Assembly (NCBI GenBank): GCA_905221605.1 | Contig: CAJNDS010001557.1 | Coordinates: 1,335,001 to 1,399,000 of the forward strand | Length of the DNA stretch: 64,000 bases | Reading direction: 5' to 3' | DNA from: Symbiodinium natans | Lineage: Eukaryota > Sar > Dinophyceae > Suessiales > Symbiodiniaceae | Shown here: one piece after another, positions 21,901 to 30,600 of the stretch | Numbering within the stretch: position 1 is the first letter of the stretch | Layout: the number at the start of each line of letters is the position of its first letter | Position numbers and translations under genes: made by a program | Notes under the pieces: generated by a model | What the model saw: the letters and a program-made list of their open reading frames with translations, nothing else | The model's database searches: none | Told to the model about the DNA's origin: nothing

Positions 21901-24900
21901 AAGGGAGCCCCTTCTTAGCCCTCTTCTGTTTCTCTTAAACAGGGACCTTATTCAGAGGGTCTATATCCTCAAGGGTCCCCCTAATCCTATCCCCTACCAA
22001 GGCAGCAGGAAGATGCTAAGTCACCTTTTGCTACATCAGGGGTACCCAGTTTGTTTTGGGAAAATACCCCTAAACCCCAAGCCCGAAACCCTAAACCCCA
22101 TAGACCCGACACCCTAAACCCTACACCTATCTTCGCTCTAAGCGCGCCAAGGTAACAACCAGCCTTCCGGCAGGGCTCTCCATGGCAACAAGCTGGCCTG
22201 CGAAGCTTTTGTCATGAGCCCTGGACTGAGGCGCAGAAGCAACTCGAACCCTGCACCATAAAACCCTAAAGCTGTTCAGTCGAATGAGACAAACTCAGAC
22301 GACTTGGTCAGGGTCCAAACCTAAACTTTTCATCTGCAAAAGCCAACTTAACTCTAAGCCCTGAACCCTGTAAACACTAAACCCTGGCCCTCAGGCTAAG
22401 CACCGCCAGCTATGCCAAGGCAGTTCCCGCCAGGGGCCAAGAAGCAGGGGCTCAGGGGCTTCACAGGGCTCAAGCGGGGTTTCGGGTTTTGGGATTCAGG
22501 GGTTAAACTTTCTAAGGCTAGTTACTTGGTCCCCTGAATATGGTCCTTTGCCTCCTTTAGAGGGTTCTGTCACTGCACTAATTCTCTAATTGCGTTCATT
22601 AGTGCGTTCATTATGTTCATGCGTCTTTTAATATTAAATTACACGCGCTTGCACTTGCCATTTAATATTAATATTAAGACGCATGAATTAAATGACCGCC
22701 AAGAACCCAACATAGAAACCGTACCATCATGAGTCTTTCTACGTGACAGGACCCTTCATTCTGGACCTTTCTTGAGAGCGCCCCACCTGTCAGTCTTGCC
22801 CATGAATCTACTGTCTTGGTACCATCATTAATAGTGTAACCGTGTGAGCGAAGTGAAAGAAATAAAAGACAAGGAGTGAAGAATGAACGAACGTGGTTTT
22901 TTTCGTGAACGGCGTCAACACCCCACGCATGTTTTTTTCGTGAACGGCGTCAACACCCCAAAAGACCCCCAAATTTAGGTATTTTAAGGGGGTTTTCGTG
23001 CACTCACTTGTTCACTTACAAACCCCCCATAAAATATACTAAATTTAGGTCTTTTGCCCACAGTTGTTGATGGTTGACTTCACGCTCAGTATGGGCCCCT
23101 AGGTGTTATAGGGAAACAAGGTAGATAAGGGGTTCCCTTTGAGGGGCCTAGGGGACCATGCACCTACCCCAAGAAACCTTATGTTCAAGGGTTTGGTGTT
23201 ACCTGAACCCTCAACCCGACACCCCTAAATCCCTAAACCCTAAACCCTAAACCCTAAACCCTAAACCCTAAACCCTAAACCCTAAACTCCAACCCCCACA
23301 GGGCATGTTTGCTTTCTTAAGGCGGCCCCTGCGGCCCCAGCGGCCCCGACGACTCCCGTGGCCCCTGCGGCCTCTGCGGCCCCTGCGGTGGCGGCAAGTA
23401 CGACAGCGGCCTCGGTGGCCCGCCATGGTCTTCAGAAGAGGGTTTGGGGTTTAGGGTTTAGGGTTTAGGGTCTGGGGTTTAGGGTTTAGGGTTTAGGGTC
23501 TGGGGTTTAGGGTTTAGGGTTTGGGGTTTAGGGTTTAGTTTAGGGTTTGTGGGTTCCCCCACTTGGATGTAAGACGGCCTTGTCTAGGTCTAGTTTGTCG
23601 AGGGGACCTGGGAGTGCCCTGATTCACTGGATTAGGATTGAGTTCTTTAGGGTTTGGGGTTTAGGGTTTAGGGTTTAGGGTTTAGGGTTTAGGGTTTAGG
23701 GTTTAGGGTTTTAAGAACCCGATCAAGCAAAAGGATGCACCCTGCAACCTAGCATTGTCTTCTTCCGAGCCCGAAGATGCTTCAGAGCCCGAAGAGGGTT
23801 TCAAGTGGGCTTGTCTTGGGGCCTCCTACCTAAAGCCTTGCACCGTCAACCCTCGCCCTCACCTGAAGGCTTCGGGGTTGAGCGTTAAGGGTGTGAGGTT
23901 CTTCAACCAAGCCCTCAGGTACACCAAAGCAATAGAACTACCATCGGGGCTCTGGTGCTCGGATGCAGGGGCAAAGCCGAAACCCTAAGCCCTAGCCCTA
24001 AACCCTAAGCCCGAAACCCGAAACCTTGGACCCTAAACCCTGAACCCTAAGCCCTAAGCCCTAAGCCCTAAACCCTAAACCCTAAACCCTAGCCTAAGTT
24101 TCTTGCCACGCCCAGCAAAAACAACCAAAGTATCGGAGAGCTGAGGCATCTCGGCCTGCGACAGCCGAGGAACTGCGCCTTGGGGAAATTCGGAAATGAA
24201 CCCTCTGAAGTGATTAGGGTTTAGGGTTTAGGGTTTAGGGTTTAGGGTTTAGGGTATATGGTATAGGGTTTAGGGTTTAGTGGGTAGGGTTAGGGTATAG
24301 GATTTAGGGTTTAGGGTTTGTATATATTTTAAGGTTTAGGGTTCGGGTTTAGGGTATATGGTATAGGGTTTAGGGTTTAGTGGGTAGGGTTAGGGTATAG
24401 GGTATAGGGTATAGGGTTCAGGGTTTAGGGTTTGTGGTTTGTATACCCCAGAGCAGGATGTGTAGGTAGCACAAGGTATCTGACCCCATTTTTTTTAGCG
24501 CTCACTTGGGCCTAAACCCTAAACCCTAAACCCTAAACCCTAAACCCTAAACCCTAAACCCTAAACCCTAAACCCTAATGGGCCCCCAAGGTACAACGCC
24601 AAGGGCCAGCTGAACGAGTGGGTGCACAAGCAGTGGCTTCGCCCGCAAGCTGCCCTTGGCGTCGGTAGTTTCGGCGCACCAGGGATGCTGTTTTCGGGTT
24701 TGGGGTTTAGGGTTTGGGGCTTGGGGTTAGGGTTTAGGGTTTAGGGTTTAGGGTTTAGGGTTTAGGGTTTAGGGTTTAGGGTTTAGGGCTATCGGATCAG
24801 AGGTGGCGGCAGCCGGCGGAGCAGCTTCTGTCCTATGACAGCGACCCCACTCCGGACGGCTTCGTCGCGAAGGCTCTGAGGGGCTCAGGGTTTCGGTCTT

Positions 24901-25818
24901 AGGGTATTTTGGGTTTAGGGCTAAGCCTTGTTGAGGGTTCAGGGTTTAGGGTTTAGGGTTTAGAGTTTAGGGTTAGGGCTACAAGGTTTCGGGTTTAGGG
25001 CTAGAAGCCCTACACCCTTGATGTGCGGGGCTGGCACCTGCAACCACGGCCCAGACTTTGAGGGAACAGAAGGGTAGAAGCCCTGAAGCCCCCTACAGCG
25101 CCCCTAAAAGCCCTTGAACCCCAAAATGCCTTCCCACGCCCGCCCTAAACCCTAAACCCTAAACCCTAAACGCTAAACCCTAAACCCTAAACCCTAAACC
25201 CTAAACCCGGGAGGTGAGGCTGCTGAAGACCGGCCGAGAGTTTGTGGGCAGCGCCCACAAGAAGAAGGCCCCCGCCAAACCCCAGCTGGCTGGTTCTTAG
25301 TAGGGAATGAGGGCATGAGGTACCCTATAAACCCTAAACCCTAAACCCTAAACCCTAAACCGATATCACCCCTTAAAGGGTATATGTAGGCCCCGAATTC
25401 CCTCATTCCCTACTAGCACCAGGGGGCCCAACCTGAAGGCCCATCCTTCAGTCTCTCGTCCATTTTTGAGGGCTTTTGGTTCGGGGGTTTCGGGGTTTAG
25501 GGATTTGGGGGGTTAGGGGTTTAGGGGTTTAGGTTTGGGGCTTTAGGGGTTGAGGAGTTTAGGGGTTTAAGGTTCTAGGGTTTATTGTTTGGATCATCGG
25601 GGTTTTGGGCTTCGGCATTTTCGGGGGAGCTCTCAGTTCCAGTAGATATACAAACATCCAGCGGTTCAGGGTTTTGGTTTGAATCCGCATGCTGTTGTTC
25701 TGTTTTCGCACGGTTAGGGTTTTCAAACCCTAAACCCTAAGCCCTAAACCTAGTGTACGAAGCCTCGGAGGACGCTGAGCAGTCCGCAGCAGCTGCTGCA
25801 TTGAAAGAGTTGTTGTGA
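8254..25818 (+). CDS. gene 1: Dicer/RIG-I-type SF2 helicase with DUF283-like and C-terminal dsRNA-binding domains (5' end not seen)
   Basis: A gene of about 33 small exons. Main exons: 8254-8313, 8612-8717, 9075-9111, 9360-9454, 10185-10227, 10586-10660, 11279-11325, 11781-11831, 12092-12133, 12425-12504, 13140-13236, 14015-14045, 14856-14893, 15695-15743, 16339-16405, 18247-18335, 18562-18621, 18892-18985, 19639-19710, 19932-19989, 20845-20917, 21006-21109, about 21318-21403, 21546-21630, 21753-21878, 22002-22041, 22163-22215, 22395-22419 or longer, 23322-23441, 23734-23797, 24116-24209, 24591-24660, 24801-24877, 25214 or 25219-25292, 25754-25818. Phase carries across most joins. Domain order is helicase lobe 2, DUF283-like, linker, dsRBD. 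The class unwinds or translocates on dsRNA in RNA silencing or sensing. Helicase motifs I-III were not found, so the 5' part is missing, to the left, or unrecognised. No PAZ or RNase III is seen. Confidence 0.75.
8741..8852. repeat. tandem copy of AAGAACCCA..CCTAC hairpin element
   Basis: Two diverged copies of about 55 bp, each with TTAAGAACCCA or TTAAGAGCCCA then AACCTAC(T)n GTAGGTTAAT. A related inverted pair flanks 20308-20458. Confidence 0.7.
9161..9281. repeat. homogenised variant array (CTCCTAAA)n
   Basis: About fifteen copies of the octamer AACTCCTA, a variant of the CCCTAAA heptamer, in one uninterrupted block inside the intron upstream of exon 9360-9454. Confidence 0.95.
9882..9917. 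repeat. poly-C tract
   Basis: About 35 consecutive C residues adjoining a C-strand heptamer array. Similar C or G homopolymers occur at 17233, 18187, 27158, 27251, 33772, 41108, 43076, 52113-52155, 54241 and 56450, always within intron or intergenic repeat. Confidence 0.95.
10185..12133 (+). CDS. gene 1, helicase insertion-domain exons
   Basis: Exons 10185-10227, 10586-10660, 11279-11325, 11781-11831 and 12092-12133 encode charged, helix-forming segments (for example AHAEQLDARKQE and VLKQQLPELRRQMQEA), as expected for the helical insert between the two helicase lobes of Dicer/RIG-I proteins. Each is flanked by AG and GT or GC, and phases 0/2 carry through the chain. The exon at 10586 lies between two G-strand arrays, an exception to the usual flanking polarity. 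Exact acceptors at 11781 and 12092 are chosen by phase, so alternatives a few bases away are possible. Confidence 0.5.
12425..18335 (+). CDS. gene 1, helicase C-terminal lobe (motifs IV-VI)
   Basis: Exons 12425-12504, 13140-13236, 14015-14045, 14856-14893, 15695-15743, 16339-16405 and 18247-18335 give a continuous helicase lobe 2. It begins TPLISGKAAALLQLLETL, then DFRGIVFVTQ (motif IV region), FGKNRA, KRNQEME, then FRKGELNVLICTNALE joined to EGVDVSDCAFVIRFNR (motif V region), then SHIQGAGRARRGDAKIFYF (motif VI, QxxGRxR type). This order and these motifs are diagnostic of the Dicer/RIG-I SF2 branch. Donors include GT (12505), GA (13237, 15744), GC (14046, 14894, 16406), all with AG acceptors. 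The junction 15743/16339 splits the LEEG motif precisely. Confidence 0.88.
18362..18545. repeat. variant array (CCCTATAAA)n
   Basis: A block of CCCTATAAA/CCCTAAAAA/CCCTAATAA nonamers, a different variant from the flanking CCCTAAA. A G-strand counterpart (TTTATAGGG) occurs at 9564-9632. Confidence 0.9.
18562..22215 (+). CDS. gene 1, post-helicase region and DUF283-like domain
   Basis: Exons 18562-18621 and 18892-18985 are charged helices following the helicase. 19639-19710, 19932-19989 and 20845-20917 lead into 21006-21109 (YISQARYEYCAKTMGQSFNP), 21318-21403 (ECAGKVISVYPRQVRKF), 21546-21630 (GFLKVTLPQVNTRWGD), 21753-21878 (RRFLYVVAIEMHEKGLLDG), 22002-22041 and 22163-22215. The pattern Tyr-Cys, hydrophobic beta strands, then a helix with LHxxGLLDxxL is that of the Dicer-dimerisation domain (DUF283), a dsRBD-like fold known from Dicers. 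Two introns here, 21631-21752 and 21879-22001, are 122 and 123 bp inverted-repeat elements. Confidence 0.75.
18991..19089. mobile_element. short TIR element, family C, copy 1
   Basis: 99 bp bounded by GGAGTA and TACTCC and containing GCTACTTATGCCGAAAAAGT. It starts 5 nt after the GC donor of exon 18892-18985. A second copy lies at 31291-31384. Confidence 0.65.
19118..19422. mobile_element. about 300-bp element with TAATGTTCTA-type inverted ends
   Basis: The left end has TAATGTTCTATCCT and the right end is the inverted AGGGTAGAACATTA. TGATAAG occurs outside both ends and could be a target duplication. The interior is unique and free of heptamer arrays. It lies in the intron between exons 18892-18985 and 19639-19710. 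Confidence 0.55.
20308..20458. mobile_element. TIR element containing CCCTAAA arrays
   Basis: 17-bp inverted ends AGAACCCAAAGCCTAC / GTAGGCTTTGGGTTCT enclose two short CCCTAAA arrays. Intron of gene 1 between exons 19932-19989 and 20845-20917. Confidence 0.75.
21631..21752. mobile_element. introner-like element, family B, forming a whole 122-bp intron
   Basis: The element has near-terminal inverted repeats (GCAGCCCCAGTGGTACCC and GGTTGCTGGGGGTACC) and is coextensive with the intron between exons ending AGCAA|GAACC and starting ACCAAG|GAACATG. The short direct repeat AAG(G)AAC spans both splice sites like a target duplication that became the splice signals. Other family copies: 38260-38364, about 49675-49775, 59768-59943. 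Confidence 0.75.
21879..22001. mobile_element. introner-like element, family F, forming a whole 123-bp intron
   Basis: Inverted ends GTAGGATAAGGGGGACCCTT and AAGGGTCCCCCTAATCC. The GT donor (exon CCTAG|GTAGGA) and the AAG acceptor lie at the element ends, and reading phase continues from TPR to QQEDAK. Confidence 0.75.
22395..24209 (+). CDS. gene 1, low-complexity linker exons
   Basis: 23322-23441 is an Ala/Pro/Thr-rich exon (about 40 codons, GCG GCC CCT repeats) preceded by C-strand and followed by G-strand heptamers. 23734-23797 is acidic (SSSEPEDASEPEE). 24116-24209 is basic and polar (NNQSIGELRHLGLRQPRN). 22395-22419 or longer precedes them. These sit where a Dicer would carry PAZ and RNase III domains, but no RNase III signature (ErLEfLGD-like box or acidic pairs) is seen. 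The end of 23734-23797 is uncertain because several donors fit. Confidence 0.5.
22618..22692. repeat. AT-rich palindrome
   Basis: TTCATGCGTCTTTTAATATT pairs with AATATTAAGACGCATGAA across a loop of about 30 bases in a gene 1 intron. No adjacent gene signal. Confidence 0.8.
22893..23058. mobile_element. tandem 35-bp duplication plus TIR element
   Basis: A 35-bp unit (TTTTTTTCGTGAACGGCG..CACCCC) is duplicated at 22896-22963, followed by inverted arms AAAAGACC..AAATTTAG / CTAAATTTAGGTCTTTT around a central loop (22962-23056). Confidence 0.6.
24591..25818 (+). CDS. gene 1, C-terminal dsRNA-binding domain and stop
   Basis: Exons 24591-24660, 24801-24877, 25214/25219-25292 and 25754-25818 form a canonical alpha-beta-beta-beta-alpha dsRBD: KGQLNEWVHKQWL (helix 1), then GFVAKAL, LLKTGREFVGSAHKKK (beta hairpin with basic patch), then YEASEDAEQSAAAAALKELL (helix 2, with the AA..AL pattern) and TGA at 25816-25818. 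The last intron (25293-25753) starts with an inverted-repeat element; reading through its donor would meet an in-frame TAG. The gene end is well supported by the domain finishing exactly at the stop. Confidence 0.8.
25298..25415. mobile_element. TIR element, family D, with internal CCCTAAA array
   Basis: Perfect 16-bp ends TAGTAGGGAATGAGGG / CCCTCATTCCCTACTA enclose an array of about five CCCTAAA units. It begins five bases after the GT donor of exon 25214-25292 and carries the stop codon that intron retention would expose. Confidence 0.85.
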
Positions 25819-26134
25819 GCTGCGGCAGTTCCGCTGCAAGTGATTTTGATGAAGGCAGGTGCTCATAGCTTCGGTGTCATAGGCGGTCCTTTAAACGCGG
25901 CAGCGTGTCAAGGTTGGATGTCCTGTTTTGTTCGCTTATCATTTGCATGAAGGCAGGGGCGCGAGATGTTTGGGGCTAGTTTGGTGTGCCTACTTTATTT
26001 GTGAGGGTGCTTCACCTAGGGTTGGCGGTTGCAATCAACAAAGTCGGCTGCTATCCCTGACCCCGAAACTCGAAACCCAAAAATCCGAAACCCCAAGCCC
26101 TAAAGCATAGCTTTCTCCGAGCAGTTGTGCGCAG

Positions 26135-27608
26135 ATTTAGTTTGGGATCTGGGGCCGGAGCAGCTCTTGCTTCGCCCCCAGATTTCTTGCAGACCTCGAC
26201 ACAGCTGGCGGAGAAAGCGGGAATTCCGGGTGTAACTAGGGGTATAGGAGTTTAGGGGTTTGGGGTTTTGGGGTTTAGGGTTTAGGGTTTTGGGGGTCTC
26301 GGAGTTCAGGGTGTAGAGGTTAAGGGCGTGTAGAGTTTGCGGTTTTGGGGTTTCGGAGTTTTGGGTTCAGGAGGCTTAAGGCCCAGGCTTTGCCAATGTC
26401 GCGGGGTTTCTTTATCGGTTTTTAAGAGCTCTGACGGAGCGACCTCCTAGCCCCCAAAAAAACTGACCCTGCAAGATCATAAGCCCCGCAAGACGTGTAA
26501 GTCGCAAGCCCGAAACCTTACCGAAACCCCTAAGCCCTAAACTCGAAACCCAAAAACCCTAAACCCTAAACCCTAAGCCCTAAACTCGAAGCCCAAAAAC
26601 CCTGAACCCTACAGCCTCAACCCCATTTTCTAGGGTTCTTCAGGATTTGGGAGAACTCCGCGCCCGAACATGCGACCTGTCTTAAGCTGCACTGTCCCGA
26701 ACACCTTGATGCTCTCTCAATTCATCGCTACTCAAATTTAGGGTTTAGGATTTAGGGGTTGTGGATTTGGGTTCTCGTGTTTAGGATTTAGGGTTTATCC
26801 CTACCCAAGGCTCAAATGTAGCTCCACTTGGGTTTTTTCTTACAAGGGGTGTCTTTACGGTGGCCCACCCTGAAAAAAGAGTTGCCTGTGTGTTGGGGAC
26901 TAGGACGCCTCTGTGCGGAAGACCGCGACCCGCGCCCTGCAACGCGTCGCAGGCGGGAATCTAAGAGAGGAGTTTCAGGGTTTAGGCGGTTTAGGGTTTG
27001 AGTTAAGGGGTTTAGGCTTGCTAGGGTCATCTCCCACATGGGGTTTAGGGTTGCTAGGGTCATCTCCCACATCAAGTCTCCGCCGACTTCAGCGTGGGTT
27101 TTACATTCTAGGGTTTGAAGGGTTTTCTATTCTCTGTTGTCCTTGTTTTGGGTGGTGCCCCCCCCCCCCCCCCCCGTAGGTTTGGTTTCGGATCTTCTGG
27201 TTGTTGCATGGACCTACTGAAAAGCTCAGGCAAAGATTGGCCCTCGTGCCCCCCCCCCCCCCCCCCCCCAAACGTGGCTTACCGTGAACCAAACCTCACA
27301 ACCATGAATCCCTATTCCCTTGTGATGTTTGTTGGGAGCTACCTTTTAACAGGATGCCCAGCCGCCCTAAACCCCAAACCCTAAACCCGCAACCCGAAGG
27401 TGGAGGAGAGAGGCTGTTAAACTTCGTCCTTGCAAGGGTTTAGGGTGTAGGGTTGAGGGTAGTAGGGGTCCTGTGATATAATCCTGAACCCAAAACGGGT
27501 GGGTTTCAAGGGTGCGCTGGCAGGGAAAGGCTGCAAAGCAGCGGTCGAGGTGCTGATACCCCTGATGCAGGACCTGACGAAGTCGGACTCGGTCGTACGG
27601 GTGCAAGG
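26135..27608 (+). CDS. gene 2, first HEAT block (five exons)
   Basis: Exons 26135-26212, 26644-26707 (EHATCLKLHCPEHL), 26904-26979 (DASVRKTATRALQRVAGG), 27400-27437 (ERLLNFVLAR) and 27511-27608 (AAVEVLIPLMQDL, SDSVVRVQ). Phases 2, 0, 1, 0, 2 match at each join. The intron 26708-26903 begins GATGCTCT, nearly repeating the first bases of the next exon (GACGCCTCT), and uses a GA donor. The alternating hydrophobic helices and D..VR turns identify HEAT repeats. No catalytic residues are expected. Confidence 0.75.
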
Positions 27609-30600
27609 GCTTAGGGTTTGCCCTAAACCCTAAACCCTAAACCCTAAACCCTAAACCCTAAACCCTAAACCCTAAACCCTAAACCCTAAACCCTAAACCC
27701 TAAACCCTAAACCCTAGACCCTAATCAAACCCTAAACCTAAAACCCCTAGGCTTTGGGGGGTTGAGGGTGGTCGCTTGGTTCTCGTTCTGGTTTTGTGTG
27801 GTTTGGGGCTTAGGGTTTTCAGGGCAAGGGCTGCGGGTCTGCTTTAGAGAGCTGGGCGGCCGGTAGGTTGGGAAGTCTAAGAATAAGAAGGTTAGGACGG
27901 CTAGGCACTTTGTGGCCCAAACTTTTGTGCTTGAGGCTGTTCACCGCGTGATTGTTGATACAAACGGGCCAAGCTCAACAGCGATCTTCAAGCAGTGCGG
28001 CGGGAGGGGGCCGGGGCCCTCGCGGGCTGTCCCTGAACCCCTTGCTACCAAAACGCCGGGAGCGATTACGCCAACTATATGCTCTGCAACTCGCAACCCC
28101 AAAACCCCCTAAACCCTACATAAAGGACGGTTGTGGCGTGCTTCAAAACAGCCACCCTTTCCGAAGTCCATAAGTCGCGAAACCCTGATAAACCCCAACC
28201 CTTATAAAACCATGATCGAGCCCTGTAGATACCCTACTAAACCCGTATAAACCCTCATAAACCCTAAGCCCTAAGCCCTAAACCCTAAACCCTAAACCCT
28301 ACAGATGCCCTACCTCTTCGGGATTTGGGGTGCCAGGACGAGGTTGTCGACGTTCGCCTTGCGGCGGTCGAGAGCGCTGGCCTGAGTCTGCACCAGGGGT
28401 GGGGGTGTAGGGTTTAGGGTTTAGGGTTTAGGGTTTAGGGTTTAGGGTTTAGGGTTTAGGGTTTAGGGCGTTTAGGATCCACTCAGCCAGTAATTTCCAC
28501 CGAGCCGACTCTCGACCCTTTAGGACTTCCGATGTTGGGTCTGGGCCAGCCCATAGAGCTGTCGTAGCCGAAGCTGATGGCGTGTTTCGGGAAAGCGACT
28601 CCTGGGGGCAGTTTTTTCCGAAGCTTTCGGCTCGAAATTTGACCCTGGGTGCCGTGCGAGGTTCGGGGTGGTCGGTTTTCTTGGGCACATCAACAGAAAA
28701 CAGGTGGGATGCTCGCAGCAAATCTTGAGGGTGGAGGACCTTGCATCCCATGCAGCTCTTTCGCTCACGGGAGCCTCTTGCAAGGCCTGGCCATGGTGGC
28801 GCAGAAAGGCGACCCGCTCGCCATGCATGCGCTCACGGCGGGAAGCTGAGCAGGGTTTGGGGTTTGGGGTTTGGGGTTTGGGGTTTGGGGTTTGGGGTTT
28901 TGGGGTTTGGGGTTTGGGGTTTGGGGTTTGGGTCTGGGGTTTGGGGTTTGGGGTTTGGGGTTTGGGTTTGGGGTCTCGGCTTCATTAAGGTGTATAGGGG
29001 TTGCTGTGATATGGGGCAGAAGCCCCCCACCCCTGCCCCCCACCCCAGCCCCACCCCCCGCCCCCCACCCGCCCCACCCCCCCCGCTCCCCCCCCCACCC
29101 CCCGCCCGCCACCCCGCCAACCTCCCCGCCACCCGCCCTTTCCCGTGCCTTGGACGCTTTGTTTAGGTGGGCCACACGTGTTCTTGTGAAGTGCTGCAGG
29201 TCAGGCTCGAAGATCAGGAAGTGAGCAAGGACGCCAGGGTTTGGGGCTTCATGCGTTCTACGATGGCGTCAGGTTTGTTTTTGTCATAGGGGAGTACGTC
29301 ATTTTTCCATTGCCCTAACCTCATGTTGTATGGACCTACCTACAGGTCAGGGCGGTTGAATCTGGAGCTCTGAAGCAGCAGGGTTAGGCGTGCCGTCATG
29401 CCTTCAGTGGGTTGAACGATTGAAGTCAGCAAAGGGGTGCTGGATTTTGGTGCTCAGGGTTTAGGGGAAGCCTTCAACTTCAAGTCCAATAAACCCTTAA
29501 CCCGGAAGGTGCACAGGTTTCGGGGAGGCTTAGGGCTTATAGGGTTTATACAAGGGGGTGTGGGACAGGAAACCCTGTAAACCCTAAACCTTGCGCATGG
29601 GAGAGTCTCACAGAGTCTCACAGGCTAACTGTTGCTCGCTTCCCGATAAAAAAAACAGGATTAGCAAGAGCCCTACCCCCTGACCCGAACCACTAACCCC
29701 CCAACCTTAACCCCCAAGAGTTCGAGTCCTACAATATCAATTCTGCGGGTGAAAGGAAGCCCAAGACACCAAACAACAATGATGACCCAGGGTTGCAGGG
29801 TTTGGGGCTCAGGTTCTTAGGGTCGTAGGGCCTTCGGGCCTTAGGGTTCAGGGTTTCTGGGTTTTGGGAATAGGGTTTAGATTTCAGGACCCCGAACCCC
29901 TGAACTTTGAACCTACGGCTTCCAGATTCTTGAGACTTTCGACGGGTTAATGGGCCTTTAAGCCTTTCTTTCTTTCCCCCAAAACCCCCTAAGGTCCCTG
30001 AATTGGGTCTAGGGTCTCGGGTCTCGGGTCTCGGGTTTCGGGTTGCGGGTTTCGGGTTTCGGGTTTCGGGTTTCGGGTTTCGGTACCCAAGTAGACCCCG
30101 AACATCCTGAACAAACAAGAGATACCGCGAGACAAGTGAGATGGCTTCAGTATAGGGCTTAATTAGTGATGTTTTGGGTTTAGGGATGTTTCGGGTTTAG
30201 GGCTTAGGATTAGGGTTTTGGGTTTAGGGCGAAAGTTGAGGGCTTAGGGCATATTCGGCTTTAGATGGGGCTTATGGGAGTTTAGGGCCATCGGCTCCCC
30301 CAGGTAAACCCATACTGCGTTTATATTTCCCTTGGGTTCGTCCGATGTGATTCATGGAGTTGCTGTCAGGATTGCCCGAGAGGGCAAAGCCACTTGTCCT
30401 TTAAGGGGACATGGGGCGCATGGAGAGTGGACGGTTTGGACAGGTTGGTTCCATGGTGTGTTGAGTTTTCTCGTTGTCTGGGGGAGGGGGCCTAGAATGG
30501 CTTCGGATATCGTGTCTACACGAGAAGGTCGATGGGCGGTGTTTGGCAGAGAAGGCAGTCTGCATGCATGGCAAGCTCCATCGGTAGAAGCTAAAGGGCA

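Noticed and set aside
28668-29166. Long plus- and minus-strand open frames rich in VWGLGFG or NPKPQTP
   Set aside because: They are translations of the TTTGGGG array and the adjacent C-rich tract. Only the segment 28756-28837 has independent support as an exon.
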